Positions 53,222-54,770 of a stretch of DNA of 54,770 bases are shown one piece after another. The stretch covers positions 1 to 54,770 of the forward strand of contig PBYS01000084.1 of NCBI GenBank assembly GCA_002729725.1. Direction: 5' to 3'. The notes beneath the pieces are model-generated. The model made no database searches, had not been told where the DNA came from, and saw nothing but the letters and a program-made list of their open reading frames with translations. Position 1 is the stretch's first letter. Each line of letters begins with the position of its first letter. A program made the position numbers and the translations under genes. The DNA comes from Puniceicoccaceae bacterium (lineage in GTDB: Bacteria > Verrucomicrobiota > Verrucomicrobiia > Opitutales > Coraliomargaritaceae).

Positions 53222-53629
53222 ATGAAAAAAGGTAAAATATTTGCAGTGGTCGGAGCCTGCTTACAATTAGGCCCCCTGTTTGGTCTCATGGTGTCAATTC
53301 TCGCGATGATTGGTGGGGTGATTCACATGAGTGACTTTGATCACTTGGGAGGAGTTTCTGAAAGCTCGCTTGAATTTAGTATGGTGGTGGCTTTGTATGC
53401 GCCTCTGCTTGGTCTTCTTGGGAATATGATTGGCTATATTTGTTTGCTCTTCGCGCTCTTTGCGAGCCGCTATCGGGCGCCTTGGTTCTTTTGGTTCATG
53501 ACCATCTACTCGGCGTTGATTTTGTTGCTAGCTCCAGTCGGGACGGTATTAGGTATCGTAGTCTTAGTTTATATCATACCACGTAAGGAGGAGTTTTACG
53601 GCAGGCGCTCTCACTTATCTGCTGGTTAG
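53222..53629 (+). CDS. Small polytopic membrane protein of unknown function
   Basis: 135 residues with three to four hydrophobic helices (IFAVVGACLQLGPLFGLMVSI; SMVVALYAPLLGLLGNMIGY; WFFWFMTIYSALILLLAP; VLGIVVLVYII) and a basic C-terminus. The phrase APLLGLLGNMIGYI is faintly like the MotA/TolQ core, but the length and topology do not fit. No family is named. Confidence 0.65.
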   Translation: MKKGKIFAVVGACLQLGPLFGLMVSILAMIGGVIHMSDFDHLGGVSESSLEFSMVVALYAPLLGLLGNMIGYICLLFALFASRYRAPWFFWFMTIYSALILLLAPVGTVLGIVVLVYIIPRKEEFYGRRSHLSAG

Positions 53630-53701
53630 TTGCTGAAGAATGAGAAAGTCGACCTCTGCATACTTGCTCAGTTGCCGGATTGGCGTGGCATGATTCATTC
53701 T

Positions 53702-53719
53702 TTGGCAATCCGTATTGCC
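53702..53719. promoter_or_regulatory. Palindrome upstream of the Rrf2 gene
   Basis: TGGCAATCCGTATTGCCA, 7-bp arms around CCGT, 45 bp before the ATG. Possible autoregulatory site for the Rrf2 regulator. It has GCAA/TTGC half-sites like motif B but with wider spacing. Confidence 0.4.
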
Positions 53720-53763
53720 ATCATGATTTTTTCAAGCGAAGCTGCTTTTCGAATAAGATACAC

Positions 53764-54180
53764 ATGCTTAAATACGGAAAGATGGCACAAAATGCGATTT
53801 CGGCCATGAGTTATTTGGCCGAAGTTTACGATGGCGGCACGACTAAACTCAGTTCGGGCGATATCGCTAAACGGCGTAATTTGCCGCAAACCTTAGTGGC
53901 TAAGATTCTAGTTGTGCTCTCGCAGGCACAATTGGTCGATGGTTCCCGAGGCCCTGGTGGAGGCTATTGGTTGGCTCAACCGCCCGCAGAAATCACATTG
54001 CACGCGATCGTTGTGCAGTTCGAGAAATCGGATGATCGTTTGCAATGCCCCTTTGGCCCCGGATGGTGCGGTCATGGAGCCCCGTGCCCCTTGCATGACA
54101 AATTGTTCGAGCTGGATGCTCAAATGTGTGATTTCTTGGAGAGCACCACTTTGGATGTTTTTAGCAAGCAAGCGTCCTGA
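53764..54180 (+). CDS. Rrf2-family regulator with three conserved cysteines
   Basis: 138 residues from the ATG at 53764 (MLKYGKMAQNAISAMSYLAE); the ORF from 53680 has a nonsense leader. The winged helix reads KLSSGDIAKRRNLPQTLVAK then GSRGPGGGYWLA. Three cysteines at 95, 102 and 108 (CPFGPGWCGHGAPC) fit an iron-sulfur-binding Rrf2 protein (IscR/NsrR-like spacing, slightly wider between the first two). It is likely to sense redox, nitric oxide or iron status. It precedes a porin gene, which may be a target. Confidence 0.88.
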   Translation: MLKYGKMAQNAISAMSYLAEVYDGGTTKLSSGDIAKRRNLPQTLVAKILVVLSQAQLVDGSRGPGGGYWLAQPPAEITLHAIVVQFEKSDDRLQCPFGPGWCGHGAPCPLHDKLFELDAQMCDFLESTTLDVFSKQAS

Positions 54181-54281
54181 GGCAGAACTTTACACCTAGA
54201 AAGTTTTTTCACTGAATGCATGAATTTTGATCATGTTCAATTCGGTTTGTTATGAAAATATGGCATGGTTACTGGTGCTGT

Positions 54282-54307
54282 AGATTCTGTGTTTAAACAC
54301 AAAATCT
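54282..54307. promoter_or_regulatory. 26-bp near-perfect palindrome before the porin gene
   Basis: AGATT-c-TGTGTTTAAACACA-a-AATCT, one mismatched pair. It lies 17 bp before the ATG at 54324 and about 100 bp after the Rrf2 stop. It may be an operator, or a terminator-like stem without a clear T tract. Confidence 0.55.
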
Positions 54308-54323
54308 AACAACAAAACTGACC

Positions 54324-54713
54324 ATGAAATCCGTATACCAAGTCTCTTCGCTCGCCGTTTTACTTACTGTGAGTGCTACTAGCGCCAACTCAGTTGAATC
54401 TTATTTAGATACGACTTTTAAAGAACTTGAAGCCAGTATGCCTGGGAAATTTAATCTCGATGCGCGTTGGCGCTACGAAGCTTTCGACTTGCAAAATGGA
54501 GTCGCTGCAAACGATCGTGAGGGGAACTCGCTGCGCGTTCGCTATGGCTATACCACACCCAATTTTAGTGGTTTTACTGCGATGGTAGAGGGCGAAACTC
54601 TGACTCGAGTTGGGGGCGAGGTGAACGACATTCATCCGCTCGACGAAGCTGGTGATGGCACGGACCTGAATCAACTGTGGCTGGCGCGGCACAAAGACAT
54701 CGGTAACAGATAG
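54324..54713 (+). pseudogene. Outer-membrane porin/alginate-export-like protein, cut off by an insertion
   Basis: 129 residues. A signal peptide (VYQVSSLAVLLTVSATSANS) is followed by a short helical stretch, then FNLDARWRYEAFDLQNGVA, LRVRYGYTTPNFSGF and AMVEGETLT, beta strands like those of verrucomicrobial porins and alginate-export-type barrels, which are normally 350-450 residues. The reading frame ends soon after LNQLWLAR, where sequence matching an insertion-sequence end begins. The gene is therefore most likely disrupted. Confidence 0.65.
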
Positions 54714-54770
54714 CACAAGGACATCGGTAACACTTAACTGGCGAGATGCCATGGAAAGAAACCGATGTAA
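54690..54770 (+). mobile_element. Left end of an IS481-type insertion sequence
   Basis: Two copies of GCACAA(A/G)GACATCGGTAACA lie 24 bp apart. They are followed by the start ATG CCA TGG AAA GAA ACC GAT GTA (54745, MPWKETDV), which matches the usual N-terminus of IS481-family transposases. The element continues beyond the window, so its right end and target duplication cannot be seen. Confidence 0.6.
54745..54770 (+). CDS. IS481-type transposase, N-terminal fragment at window edge
   Basis: Only eight codons are inside the window (MPWKETDV). The family assignment rests on this start and the flanking repeats. Confidence 0.45.

Noticed and set aside
1..54770. tRNA, rRNA or CRISPR features
   Set aside because: No cloverleaf-like T-arm sequences, rRNA motifs or regularly spaced repeats were noticed by eye. 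A covariance-model scan would be decisive.

Overview
The window looks like a chromosomal segment from a member of the Verrucomicrobiota, most likely a marine Opitutia/Puniceicoccales-type polysaccharide degrader. The reasons are four proteins with PEP-CTERM-type C-termini, a Verru_Chthon cassette A-like protein, a prepilin-like H-X9-DG protein, LacI regulators of the 'PDPxLxAL' hinge type, many SGNH/sialate-type esterases, and weak Shine-Dalgarno signals. This placement is inference. No rRNA, tRNA or CRISPR array was seen.

Region 1 (about 0.1-28.9 kb) is a locus for degrading an acetylated, probably uronate-rich polysaccharide. It holds two pectate-lyase-fold proteins, a polysaccharide deacetylase-like protein, SGNH esterases, two sialate O-acetylesterase paralogues, an FAD-dependent oxidoreductase, a 2-hydroxycarboxylate transporter, an SSS-family Na+ symporter, two sister PEP-CTERM proteins and pilin-like proteins. 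Three paralogous LacI repressors and one AraC regulator sit among them. A 14-bp palindrome close to CTAACAYRTGTTAG (motif A) lies in at least eight intergenic regions here, including upstream of each of the three LacI genes.

Region 2 (about 29.4-49 kb) holds a CE2-like esterase, a broken GPH/MFS sugar transporter, two multidomain GH5 enzymes, an AraC paralogue, a LamG PEP-CTERM protein, an SGNH esterase, a broken clan-A glycoside hydrolase, a LacI gene with an in-frame amber codon, and an ExbB-ExbD-ExbD operon. That operon ends in a frameshifted TonB-like membrane protein with a beta-rich C-terminal domain. A second, different palindrome (motif B, about TGCAAYTARTTGCR) marks the promoters of this region only. 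The region is decaying: I see one nonsense codon, two frameshifts, a gene with both a stop and a frameshift, and several remnants left by internal deletions.

Region 3 (about 49.2-54.8 kb) is more ordinary. It has a TonB-dependent receptor behind a TPP riboswitch (a likely thiamine-type receptor), a YjdM-like zinc ribbon protein, a nitrilase-family amidase, a small membrane protein, an Rrf2 regulator with three cysteines, and an outer-membrane porin gene interrupted at the right edge by what looks like the end of an IS481-type insertion sequence.

The most interesting points are the two non-overlapping operator families that split the window into two putative regulons, and the proton-motive-force-driven complex in the second one. 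Its terminal component looks like a TonB analogue carrying a sugar-binding-like domain.
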